From JBEKYD01 sp049509915 (GTDB lineage: Bacteria; Acidobacteriota; Terriglobia; Bryobacterales; Bryobacteraceae), in NCBI GenBank assembly GCA_049509915.1, contig JBEKZL010000075.1:1-25646 (forward strand): 25,646 nucleotides of DNA, given 5' to 3'. Below the pieces are notes generated by a model. That model saw only the letters and a program-made list of their open reading frames with translations. It made no database searches and was not told the DNA's origin. Of the stretch, positions 1-6,884 are shown piece after piece. A program made the position numbers and the translations under genes. The first letter of the stretch is position 1. The number at the start of each line of letters is the position of its first letter.

Positions 1-17
1 CAGCCGCTCCCCGTTCT

Positions 18-45
18 GCATGCTGATGATCAATCCCTAGCATGC
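18..45. terminator. Hairpin-forming inverted repeat near the left edge
   Basis: Perfect 7-bp arms gcatgct (18-24) and agcatgc (39-45) enclose a 14-nt loop. An alternative outer pairing, agccgc (2-7) with gcggct (44-49), overlaps it. There is no T-run, so it is not a canonical intrinsic terminator. It may end a gene lying left of the window, but that gene is not visible. Confidence 0.3.
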
Positions 46-58
46 GGCTTCCCCCCTT

Positions 59-111
59 CAGGCTCATCCTGCGTTAGAAACGCGCCCCCTCCCCAGGCTC
101 ATGCTGCGTTA
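59..111. repeat. Direct repeat pair, 18 bp, one mismatch
   Basis: The words caggctcatcctgcgtta (59-76) and caggctcatgctgcgtta (94-111) differ at one base and are spaced 35 bp start to start, separated by a C-rich stretch. They lie directly before the first coding region. The first copy contains part of the stop codon (75-77) that closes this reading frame upstream. They resemble a short interspersed repeat, but only two copies are visible here. Confidence 0.5.
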
Positions 112-119
112 TACAAGAC

Positions 120-746
120 TTGTTGGAACCATCGCCGCTGCGGTACAGTAATATCGTGGATCCGGTACCATTCCAGCAAACGGTGGTCGCCGCATGTGCC
201 GAATGCGTTCAGACCACGGTGGGCGCCTTGCCTGGCGCGCCCCCGCTCGAATCTCTCATCCAGCGGTATCAGACGGCCGAAGGCAAGCTGCGCGTCGATC
301 TCGGAAAGATCTCCATCATCACCGATCCCACCGCCGGAGAGCGGATCATTCTGGACCACCTGGCCATGGAGGCGCGCATCCTGAGCGATATACGGATTCC
401 GCCGGAGCCGCCGCTGCCGGGCATCCCCGGAGTACCCCAGATTCCGGCCCTGCCCACCCCTCCGAATGCCCCGAACGTGGTCGCCCTCGGCAAGGACTTC
501 ATCCAGGGTCTGGAAGTGGAGGGCATGCGTTACATCTTCCCGGTCCTCGATGCGCTCAAGCCGCCGTCCATTACGAGTTGGGAAGTGTGGACCAGCACCA
601 AGCTGCAAATGCCGGTGCTCACGCGAACGGTAGGCAGCTTTGGCGTTCGCACCTGCATCTGCAAGTGTACTCCAGTGGCGCCGCCCGCCTCCATGTTTCA
701 GATTCCCTCCGGTTACAAGGTGATTCGCGCCCCAGTCGGGCAGTAA
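120..746 (+). CDS. Hypothetical protein of an acidobacterial exported-protein type, possibly 5'-truncated
   Basis: Function unknown. The frame codes for about 208 residues. The middle (RYQTAEGKLRVDLGK, then ITDPTAGERIILD) and the end (GLEVEG, then WTSTKLQMPVLTR, then SMFQIPSGYKVI) match the pattern of a secreted protein type common in Acidobacteriota. That pattern runs: a line about a treated or graded sample, a DP.AG..Y.LD strand, a G..VEG strand, and a final F.VP..YKV. Between them lies a proline-rich linker (residues about 92-120). Extra cysteines occur as CAEC near residue 26 and CICKC near residue 180. Members normally begin with a signal peptide. None is seen here, the only available starts are TTG at 120 or GTG at 183, and the frame is stopped at 75-77. 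The start is therefore uncertain and the gene may be truncated. Confidence 0.55.
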   Translation: MLEPSPLRYSNIVDPVPFQQTVVAACAECVQTTVGALPGAPPLESLIQRYQTAEGKLRVDLGKISIITDPTAGERIILDHLAMEARILSDIRIPPEPPLPGIPGVPQIPALPTPPNAPNVVALGKDFIQGLEVEGMRYIFPVLDALKPPSITSWEVWTSTKLQMPVLTRTVGSFGVRTCICKCTPVAPPASMFQIPSGYKVIRAPVGQ

Positions 747-747
747 G

Positions 748-841
748 AAGAAGCATAGCCAGAGATGAACACAAATGAATGCAGATAACCGCAGGTAAGC
801 AGCAAAAGGATTTATCTGTGTTCATGTGTGGCTATCTTCTT
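748..841. terminator. Long imperfect inverted repeat between convergent genes
   Basis: Arms at 748-780 and 809-841 pair over about 30 bases with one bulged C at 754 and a few mismatches. For example, aagaag-atagcc and atgaacaca recur in both arms. It sits exactly between the stop codon of the upstream plus-strand gene (744-746) and the stop of rmuC (842-844). It could act as a bidirectional terminator or be an intergenic palindromic repeat. The words are AT-rich compared with the flanking genes. Confidence 0.6.
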
Positions 842-1921
842 TCATGCCTCCGGTTCGGCTTCCTCGAGGCGGCGAACGGACTTTTCCACCGGCTCCAGTG
901 GCGGGATCTCAACACCCAGCGGGGCGGTTTTGAGGTCGGCGAATTTGCGGGCAGTCACCATCACCCTGCTTTCGAAGGAACCGATGGCACTGTTGTAAGC
1001 TTCCACCGCGCGCTCCAGACCTTTGCCGGCGCGGACCCAATGCTCGCCCATATCCGAGAGGCGCTTATAAAGGTCCTTACCGAGGGCGCTGATTTCGGCG
1101 GCGTTTTCGGCCAGCTTCTCCTGCCGCCAGCCGTAGGCCACGGCGCGCAACAAGGCGATCAAAGTGGTCGGTGTGGCGAGCACGATATTCTGCCCGGCGC
1201 CGAATTCGATCAGGGACGGATCGGCCTCCAGGGCTGCGCTGAAGAAACATTCGCCGGGCAGGAAGAGCACGGCAAATTCCGGCGCCGAGTCGAACTGCTC
1301 CCAATAGGATTTGCGGCCCAGCGCGCTGAGGTGAGCGCGCACCTGGCGGGCGTGGTCGGCCAGGCGAGCCTTCCGGGCAGCCTCGCCGGTAGCTTCCATG
1401 GCGCGCAGGTAGGCCTCCAGCGGCGTCTTGGCATCCACCACCACGGTCTTGCCGCCTGGAAGGCGAACGAGGAGGTCGGGACGAATGCGGCCCTCCTCGC
1501 CGGCTACCACAGCCTGGGTCAGGAAATCGCAGTGCTCCAGCATGCCCGCCATCTCCACCACGCGCCGCAATTGCACTTCGCCCCAGTTGCCGCGGGCCGC
1601 CGGAGTGCGCAGCGCCGCCACCAGCCGGCCGGTTTCGGTTCGCAACTGCGACTGGGTTTGGGCCAGCCCGCGCACCTGCTCCTCCAGCGCGGCATAGGCG
1701 CCGATGCGGGCCTTTTCCAACTCGTGCATGCGCGCGTCCACCTTTTCCAGCGACACCTTTACCGGCGCCAGCACGTCGTCCAGAGCCCGGTGGTGCCGCG
1801 CGGCGGCGTCGGCCGAAAGCTCCCGCAGGCTGGCTTCAGCTTCCTTGGCGCGCCCGCGCAAAACCAGCCAGGCGAGCAGGAACCCGGCCAAAAAACACGC
1901 CACCGGCAAAATGTTTTGCAT
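842..1921 (-). CDS. rmuC: DNA recombination protein RmuC homologue
   Basis: RmuC-family proteins limit inversions at short inverted repeats and contain a PD-(D/E)XK nuclease-like domain. The product has an N-terminal membrane segment (PVACFLAGFLLAWLVL), then a helical coiled-coil stretch. The conserved RmuC core follows: RGNWGEVQLRRVVEMAGM, RPDLLVRLPGGKTVVVDAKTPLEAY, then FLPGECFFSAALEADPSLIEF and ATPTTLIALLRAVAYGW. The frame stays open to 2245, but the upstream part is arginine-rich and lacks family features. Start choice lies between ATG at 1930 and ATG at 1921 (359 aa). I prefer 1921 because a GATAAT box (1934-1929) lies 7 nt before it, as expected for a leaderless or very short-leader message. 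That box overlaps the 1930 ATG. Family assignment is firm; the start is less so. Confidence 0.9.
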   Translation of the reverse strand: MQNILPVACFLAGFLLAWLVLRGRAKEAEASLRELSADAAARHHRALDDVLAPVKVSLEKVDARMHELEKARIGAYAALEEQVRGLAQTQSQLRTETGRLVAALRTPAARGNWGEVQLRRVVEMAGMLEHCDFLTQAVVAGEEGRIRPDLLVRLPGGKTVVVDAKTPLEAYLRAMEATGEAARKARLADHARQVRAHLSALGRKSYWEQFDSAPEFAVLFLPGECFFSAALEADPSLIEFGAGQNIVLATPTTLIALLRAVAYGWRQEKLAENAAEISALGKDLYKRLSDMGEHWVRAGKGLERAVEAYNSAIGSFESRVMVTARKFADLKTAPLGVEIPPLEPVEKSVRRLEEAEPEA

Positions 1922-2411
1922 TGCCTCCATTATCGCGCGGGGGCGGTAGCCGCGTGGAATGCTTGGATAGATGGCAGGCTGAACCACCGATACGGGCGTT
2001 TGCGTTAGAGCAAGCGCCGCGTTGCTCCTGCGGGGACAAGGCGCATTCCTCCCGCCCTCCCGACCCGTCGGCACCTCTCCGTATAGACGACGCCGCCAAG
2101 TGGACGCCGGGTTCCCGGACCCAGTAGCGTGAGCCGTCCTTGTCCGACTGCGCGCCCTCGGCCGGTGGCCTCTCTCCGAGTTGCGTTTTCCGGGCGGAGC
2201 GGGCGGACACGTCAGTACAACGGGATGCAATCCGACCGCAATCAAGGTCAGTTTGGGGCTGAGCTTCTGGACTGGGCGCAGACGCTACCTCAGGACCGCA
2301 ATCGCGGATTGCGCAATAGTTTCGGGACAGAGTTCTGAGACGCTGGAAGCCTCGATTTCAGGACCTCCCGATTTCGGCCCGAAACTTACCCTTTAGGAGA
2401 CGGCCCGCCGT
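1922..2411. other. Gene-poor stretch upstream of rmuC
   Basis: No convincing coding region, RNA gene or mobile element is visible. A small hairpin (CGCAATC-GCG-GATTGCG, 2297-2313) lies inside a weaker outer pairing of ctcaggac with gttctgag (about 2290-2338). Open frames crossing this stretch are arginine/serine/proline-rich and look like chance frames in GC-rich DNA. Confidence 0.5.
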
Positions 2412-2783
2412 TCAGAAGATCGGCTGCAGGACCATCCGGCCGTACACTATGAACGCCACGAGGAGACCCAGCGCGCCGCTTAAGAGGATGGGCGTGATCT
2501 CGCGGTACTTGGCGTGCACCCAGACGAACACTAGGCTCTCGATCGTCAGGACGGTGGCAGCCACCACCGTGAGCGCCGGCTGCCAGTGGAGGGCGGCGGG
2601 GACGATCAGCCCGACCGTGCAGACGAGTTCGAGGATGCCGAGGGCCGTCCAGGCTTTCCGCGGCAATGCACCAAAGGACGGGACCCCCTCGCTTACCTTG
2701 TCGAACATGAAGACCTTCATGACGCCCGACGCTCCGTACAGGAGCGCGGCGAGGACCTGCAGGACCCACAACAGGATGTTCAT
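2412..2783 (-). CDS. DoxX-like integral membrane protein
   Basis: A 123-residue protein with about four hydrophobic segments. Residues 1-22 (MNILLWVLQVLAALLYGASG) include the typical DoxX-like first helix and the short GxxK motif (GVMKVF). Further helices lie around ALGILELVCTVGLIVPAAL, ALTVVAATVLTIESLVFVW and ILLSGALGLLVAFIVYG. DoxX-like small membrane proteins have poorly defined roles, often linked to redox or respiratory membranes. I chose the ATG at 2783 rather than the longer frame from 2846. GGAGGAGG sits 8-10 nt upstream of it, and the added N-terminus would be charged and unlike the family. It appears monocistronic. Precise function is unknown. Confidence 0.8.
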   Translation of the reverse strand: MNILLWVLQVLAALLYGASGVMKVFMFDKVSEGVPSFGALPRKAWTALGILELVCTVGLIVPAALHWQPALTVVAATVLTIESLVFVWVHAKYREITPILLSGALGLLVAFIVYGRMVLQPIF

Positions 2784-3242
2784 CGTGTGCCTCCTCCCGG
2801 TTTCCGCGTCGGCGCGCGCAGGGCGGTTTCTCCCCGCGCGATCCACGTTATGAGCCCAGATCTAGTGACCATGAATATCTCATGATAATTCCCCTTCGTG
2901 TTGCACAGAAGAACATTTCTTGGGACGCCCGCTGGACCCGAGACCAGAAGCGGCAGGCCGCTAAGACACGCCGACTTCCTGACCTTCGGACCTATCGTCG
3001 GCCACGCGGAAACCGCTCCGGGCGCGCGAAGTCTGCCCGGCGATGGTTAATGGGGCAAGTCGCGACGGCTTCGCGAAGAACCGCTTCGGACTGAGGCGCG
3101 AGCCCAAAGTCCAGTCGGGCTCATTTTAACGCCCCCGCCTGACACGCGCGGGCCTCATTGGCCAGATCTTCTTCCGGACAATCAAGCACTAGCCAAACCG
3201 GGCAACCGGCCAAGGGGCCGGCTGCGGGCCCCGGGAGTAACG

Positions 3243-3321
3243 CCGGGTACTTAACCGATTTGGGGATTTCGCAGTTAGGCCCGGCGACCGCTCCCTGACC
3301 TGACGGTCGCGGCTCGGTTAC
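3243..3321 (+). repeat. Interspersed repeat, copy 1 (left arm of inverted pair)
   Basis: This copy contains the words cttaaccgatttgggg (3250-3265), cccggcgaccgctccct (3280-3296) and cggtcgcggctcggttac. Its inverse partner lies at 3342-3415. Related copies occur near 20993 and 23461, so this is a dispersed repeat family and not a locus-specific structure. Confidence 0.7.
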
Positions 3322-3341
3322 GGACGCCGCGTGTTTGCAGT

Positions 3342-3415
3342 TACTTACCGAACTGCGACCGTGAGGGAGCGGTCGCCGGGAACCAACTCCCCCAAATCGG
3401 TTAAGCACCCGGTAA
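3342..3415 (-). repeat. Interspersed repeat, copy 2 (right arm of inverted pair)
   Basis: Reverse-complement copy of 3243-3321. It has agggagcggtcgccggg (3364-3380) and cccccaaatcggttaag (3389-3405), separated by spacers that differ by small insertions or deletions from copy 1. The pair could fold into a cruciform or a long RNA hairpin with a loop of about 20 nt. It lies before the stop codon of the glycosyltransferase gene. Confidence 0.7.
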
Positions 3416-3444
3416 CGCCTCACTATCTGACAAGACGACAGAAT

Positions 3445-4524
3445 TCACGCCGGCAGATCGGCGCGCTGGGCGGGTGGGGCGGTGCGGGGACTGGAATCCC
3501 AGGACGCGGCTAGGTCCACCACCGGGACCACGGGGAAGGCGGCGGGTTGCCACTGGAACCAGCGTGCCAGGGCGTGGTCGGAGGCGCGGCGGCGGCCCAT
3601 AATGATCTTCCTTTGGGCCAGCGTGCGGGGCAGGCAGCGCAGCACGCGCCAGAAGGCCACCAGCGAAGTGGGCTCCCACAGCAAGGAAGCGCCCACCACC
3701 ACCGCGTCGCGCAGCGTCATGGAAAGGCCGCAACCGCGATAGAGGCCGCCGGTGGCGTTCTTGATCCGCATCAGGAATCGGTTCTTCACCGAATGCATGT
3801 TGAGCGCGGATGGAACCGAGCGCCGGTTCCATGGATTCATGGTGCGGACGTGATAGGCAAGCGCGGCGGGAGTATAGAGGCAATGCCAGCCCAGTAATTG
3901 CGCGCGCCAGGCGACGTCGGCATCCTCGCGGTAGACGAAGAAATCGGGATCGAAGAAAGCGCCGTCGATGGACACGTCCTCGATCATGCCGCGGCGGTAG
4001 AGTGCGGCCGCGGCGGTGGCGCCGAAGACGTATTCGGGCTGGTTGTAGGAATCGACGTCGGGCTCGTGCCAGCCACGATCGAAATGGCGCAGGGCGGGGG
4101 TGAAGTAAATACCGGCGGAATCGATGCGGGGCGAATCCAACGGGACGAATCCCGGGCCGATGGCTCGCAACTTGCCGCACACCGTGCCTGTTCCCGGATC
4201 CGTCTCGCCCGCCTCCACCAAAGCCCGCACAAAGCCGGGTTCCACCAAAACGTCGGGGTTGAGAGTGAGCACCCATTCGCTGGAACTGGAGCGGATGACG
4301 GTATTCTGGGCTTCGGCGAAACCCAGGTTGCGGCCGTGTAGGATGGTGCGGATGCGGCCACGGAAGCGGCGCAGCGTCTGGCGGGTGTCGTCGGTGGAGC
4401 CGTTGTCGGCCACGATCACCTCCAGGTTGACACCCTCCTGGCAGAGGAGTTCGTCCAGGCAGCGGCCGATGTACCGGGCGCTATTGAAAGTGACGATTGA
4501 TACGCAAACAGTCGGTTTGGCCAC
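3445..4524 (-). CDS. Family 2 glycosyltransferase (rhamnosyltransferase-like)
   Basis: Inverting GT2 (GT-A fold) transferase, probably adding a sugar to a cell-surface polysaccharide or lipid-linked glycan. The N-terminus has the nucleotide-binding strand VCVSIVTFNSARYI (7-19) and ADNGSTDDT (39-47). The metal-binding DxD position is represented by NPD (89-91). A REDADVAWR motif (199-207) supplies the ED pair typical of WbbL/rhamnosyltransferase-like GT2 enzymes. The C-terminus (about 240-340) has hydrophobic, probably membrane-associated segments. Start: GTG at 4524 with TGAGGAATT just upstream. It is divergent from an ECF sigma gene and its promoter region mirrors that gene's, suggesting sigma-dependent expression. 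No other glycan gene flanks it, so the acceptor is unknown. Confidence 0.85.
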   Translation of the reverse strand: MAKPTVCVSIVTFNSARYIGRCLDELLCQEGVNLEVIVADNGSTDDTRQTLRRFRGRIRTILHGRNLGFAEAQNTVIRSSSSEWVLTLNPDVLVEPGFVRALVEAGETDPGTGTVCGKLRAIGPGFVPLDSPRIDSAGIYFTPALRHFDRGWHEPDVDSYNQPEYVFGATAAAALYRRGMIEDVSIDGAFFDPDFFVYREDADVAWRAQLLGWHCLYTPAALAYHVRTMNPWNRRSVPSALNMHSVKNRFLMRIKNATGGLYRGCGLSMTLRDAVVVGASLLWEPTSLVAFWRVLRCLPRTLAQRKIIMGRRRASDHALARWFQWQPAAFPVVPVVDLAASWDSSPRTAPPAQRADLPA

Positions 4525-4543
4525 AATTCCTCAGCTCAGAGTA

Positions 4544-4576
4544 CTAAGACCCCGGGAAGGGCAGTTCCACTACACT
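4544..4576 (-). promoter_or_regulatory. Putative ECF-type promoter of the glycosyltransferase gene
   Basis: On the minus strand AGTGTAGTGGAA (4576-4565) is followed after 12 nt by GGGTCTTAG (4552-4544). The GTCTTA word would be the -10 and the GTGTAGTGGAAC region the -35. That layout fits an ECF-type promoter in general form, although the exact spacer differs from the E. coli RpoE consensus. The predicted transcript would start about 13 nt before the GTG codon at 4524. The same arrangement occurs in mirror image at 4621-4653. Confidence 0.5.
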
Positions 4577-4620
4577 GAAAAGGCGCGGCCAGGCATTTTT
4601 CCAAAAAAAAATTTCGATTG

Positions 4621-4653
4621 AGTGTAGTGGAAAGCACCGGTGGCGGGTCTTAG
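4621..4653 (+). promoter_or_regulatory. Putative ECF-type promoter of the sigma factor gene (autoregulatory)
   Basis: AGTGTAGTGGAA (4621-4632), 12 nt, then GGGTCTTAG (4645-4653). Both words and the gap length are identical to the minus-strand copy. A start site about 7 nt past the GTCTTA word would leave a leader of about 12 nt before the ATG at 4672. Because it precedes a sigma factor gene, autoregulation is the natural inference. Between the two promoters lies an A9 tract (about 4603-4611), a possible rigid or UP-like element. Confidence 0.5.
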
Positions 4654-4671
4654 GGTCAGACAGAGTCCGCG

Positions 4672-5238
4672 ATGTCGGCTTATTCAATTGGTAACGAGTT
4701 GGTGACAATCATACGGTCCAGCCGCACCGCATCTCGCCTGCAAACTCAAGTGGCTCAGTTGTTTGAGGAGTCGCGCGAGGATGTTTTCCGATACCTTTTG
4801 ACGCTTGGCCTGGATCCGAGTTCGGCGCAGGACGCGGTGCAGGAGGTTTTTCTGCGCCTCTACGCGGCACTGAAAAAGGGCGAAGGGATCGCAAGCCCGC
4901 GCGGATGGGTTTTCCGCGTGGCGCACAATTACGGTTTGCAGCTGCGGGCTCGCCAGGCGAATGAAACGCGCTTTGACGTGGAACTGGAAGGGCGGCTGGT
5001 GGCCGCCGGTCCGAACCCGGAGCGGGAACTGTTGGAGCGGGAGCGGATGGAGCGTATCCATCGAGGCCTGGACGGTTTGTCGGAACAACAGAAACGCTGC
5101 CTGTTTCTGCGCATGGAGGGGTTGCGTTATCCCGAGATCGGGGCGGCGCTGGGCATCAGCGTGTCGGCGGTGGGAGAGTTCCTTCGCCGGGCGGTGGCGC
5201 GATTGCGGAAAACCGACAACGGGGAGGGTGAGCGATGA
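4672..5238 (+). CDS. ECF-subfamily RNA polymerase sigma factor
   Basis: A 188-residue sigma-70 family factor with only regions 2 and 4. Region 2 covers about residues 25-90 (DVFRYLLTLGLDPSSAQDAVQEVFLRLY, then PRGWVFRVAHNYGLQ). Region 4 covers about 125-180 (LSEQQKRCLFLRMEGLRYPEIGAALGISVSAVGEFLRRAVARLRK), including the helix-turn-helix. The size is normal for an ECF factor. The stop codon overlaps the next gene's start (ATGA at 5235-5238), so sigma and anti-sigma are probably translated as a coupled pair. The gene is divergent from a glycosyltransferase and shares with it a mirrored promoter-like sequence, which suggests it activates both. The inducing signal is not evident. Confidence 0.9.
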   Translation: MSAYSIGNELVTIIRSSRTASRLQTQVAQLFEESREDVFRYLLTLGLDPSSAQDAVQEVFLRLYAALKKGEGIASPRGWVFRVAHNYGLQLRARQANETRFDVELEGRLVAAGPNPERELLERERMERIHRGLDGLSEQQKRCLFLRMEGLRYPEIGAALGISVSAVGEFLRRAVARLRKTDNGEGER

Positions 5239-6872
5239 CGCAATGGGCATCGGGACATCCGGACGACGGCGTGCTGTTGCGCTACCTGGATGGCGAGTTG
5301 CGGGGGCGTGAGACGCGCCGGGTGCGGACCCACCTGGAAGCGTGCTGGCAGTGCCGGTGCGAGCGGGAAGCTTTGGAAGCCGCGGTCGGCGATTGTGTCG
5401 AGTATCGCCGCAAGGCGATGGTGGCGGGACTACCGGAGCCTCCGCGGCCGTGGATCGATATATACGCGGCCATGAACCGGCAGGACGCCCGGGCCGCGAA
5501 GGCCGCGATCGCGCCGGGATGGCGCTGGGTGGCGGCCGTGGTCGCGGCGGGATTGGCGCTGGCGCTGGTGTATCGCCAGTTTGGGCGTCCGCCGGCGGTG
5601 GAAGCGGCGGCGTTATTGAATCGTGCCGAGGCTGCGGCCGAAGCGCGTCCGGCCAAGCCCCATCGGGTGCGCATCCGCGCCGGGCACCAGGAATTTGTAC
5701 GGAATTCGGGCGTGCGCGCGGCTTCGGGAGCGGCGGTCGACGAGGCTATGCCGGCCGCGATGAAGAACCTATTCCAGCGGGCGCATTACGACGCCGACGA
5801 CCCGTTGAGCGCGCGGGCTTACGCCGAGTGGCGCGACGGGGCGGGCGAAAAGCGGGACCGGGTAGTGGAGTCCGCCGGCCGGTACGAGATCCGTACGGTG
5901 GTGTTCAGCGGCGAGTTGGCCGAGGCCAGTCTCACCCTGCGCGCCGCGGATTTGGAACCGGTTGCGGGCAGGCTCCAATTCCACGACGATAATTCTCTTG
6001 AATTTACTCGAGTTTCGGAACCTCCAGCTCCAGCCGACGGTTTTGCCGTTGCATCTCATGAGGAGGTTCCCGTGCGGCCGGCCGTACCAAGCCGGCTGGC
6101 CGCGACTTCGTCCAGGCCTTCGGCTTCGATCTCCGATGAGCTCGAAGTACTTGCCGCGCTCCACAAGATCGGGGCCGACCTGGGCGATCCTGTTCAAGTA
6201 ACTCTGGCGGATGGAAGAGTGGCGGTAGAGGGAGCCGGACTGGCGCCTGACCGGCAGCGCCAGATTCACGCCCTGCTGGACGCCCATCCGAACGTGGTAG
6301 TCAGGTTTTCCGAGCCGGCGCCGGGTGGCGGGATGCCGCCGGCTGGCGGGGACGCGGCGCCCACTCCTCCTCCGCCGGCGCCGAGGCTCGAAGCCCGCCT
6401 GGAAGGGCTGGCTGGCGGCCACGCGCAATGGGAGGATCTCAGCTCGCGCCTGCTCGACGCCAACGAGGCCGCCATGGCGCGCGCTTATGCCGTGCGCGGG
6501 TTGGCACAACGCTTCCCACCGGGCGGTACGGCGGTGCTCTCGGCAGCCGAACGGCACACCTTGGAGGCTTTGGCGGCGGAACACGTGAACGCCATGGCCG
6601 CGCAGGTTGAAGCCATCGAAGGCAATCTGGGTCCGGTGCTGGCCGGGCTGGGCGCACCGATTCCGAAATCCACGCCGGCGGCGCATTTTGCCGCCTGGCA
6701 GACGGCAAGCGAAGAGACTTTTGCGGCCGCGCGGCGCCAGGAAATGCTGCTCTCGTTGCTGCTAGGGGTGGCCCCGGGCACACAGCCTGCGGGGTTGCCG
6801 GCGGACCTGGCGCGCACCCTGGCCGAGGTCCGTTCGGACCTGGACGAGTGCCTGCGGGCGCTGGAGCAGTAG
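5235..6872 (+). CDS. Membrane-anchored zinc-finger anti-sigma factor with large extracytoplasmic domain
   Basis: Residues 1-60 form a zf-HC2/ZAS-like cytoplasmic domain with H33-x3-C37-x2-C40 (HLEACWQC). This domain binds ECF sigma factors. One transmembrane segment follows at about 96-113 (WRWVAAVVAAGLALALVY). The exported part begins with an alanine-rich helix and a stretch (KPHRVRIRAGHQEFVR, then DDPLSARAYAEWRD) resembling other acidobacterial sigma-linked membrane proteins. Around residues 303-360 is a BON-like pattern (VQVTLADGRVAVEGAGL, then ALLDAHPNVVVRF). A proline/glycine linker (361-384) leads to a helical C-terminal domain. The 4-nt overlap with the sigma gene supports co-function. 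At 545 residues it is much longer than a minimal anti-sigma factor, so the outer domain probably senses or binds something. Regulated proteolysis is possible but unproven. Confidence 0.8.
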   Translation: MTQWASGHPDDGVLLRYLDGELRGRETRRVRTHLEACWQCRCEREALEAAVGDCVEYRRKAMVAGLPEPPRPWIDIYAAMNRQDARAAKAAIAPGWRWVAAVVAAGLALALVYRQFGRPPAVEAAALLNRAEAAAEARPAKPHRVRIRAGHQEFVRNSGVRAASGAAVDEAMPAAMKNLFQRAHYDADDPLSARAYAEWRDGAGEKRDRVVESAGRYEIRTVVFSGELAEASLTLRAADLEPVAGRLQFHDDNSLEFTRVSEPPAPADGFAVASHEEVPVRPAVPSRLAATSSRPSASISDELEVLAALHKIGADLGDPVQVTLADGRVAVEGAGLAPDRQRQIHALLDAHPNVVVRFSEPAPGGGMPPAGGDAAPTPPPPAPRLEARLEGLAGGHAQWEDLSSRLLDANEAAMARAYAVRGLAQRFPPGGTAVLSAAERHTLEALAAEHVNAMAAQVEAIEGNLGPVLAGLGAPIPKSTPAAHFAAWQTASEETFAAARRQEMLLSLLLGVAPGTQPAGLPADLARTLAEVRSDLDECLRALEQ

Positions 6873-6884
6873 CGGGACTTTTCG

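Larger units (their letters stand above)
2784..3444. other. Gene-free stretch with a large inverted repeat
   Basis: About 660 bp without a convincing gene. It should hold the promoter of the DoxX-like gene, but no clear -35/-10 pair was found. The right half (3243-3415) is filled by the two inverted copies of an interspersed repeat described separately. The remainder (2850-3240) holds nothing recognisable. Confidence 0.5.

Noticed and set aside
194..778. Plus-strand open frame overlapping the first gene
   Set aside because: Its product is Arg/His/Ser-rich chance sequence. The frame at 120-746 matches a recognisable protein pattern.
779..2008. Long plus-strand open frame (409 codons) opposite rmuC
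   Set aside because: It is the antisense shadow of the clearly recognisable RmuC protein. It is rich in His, Gln and Arg and has no family features.
4544..4653. Miniature transposable element with terminal inverted repeats
   Set aside because: The nested arms could suggest one, but no target duplication is convincing. The identical spacing relative to two start codons fits divergent promoters better.
5769..6686. Minus-strand frame of 305 codons opposite the anti-sigma gene
   Set aside because: Low-complexity Arg-rich product; the opposite strand encodes a zinc finger, membrane segment and coupled start.
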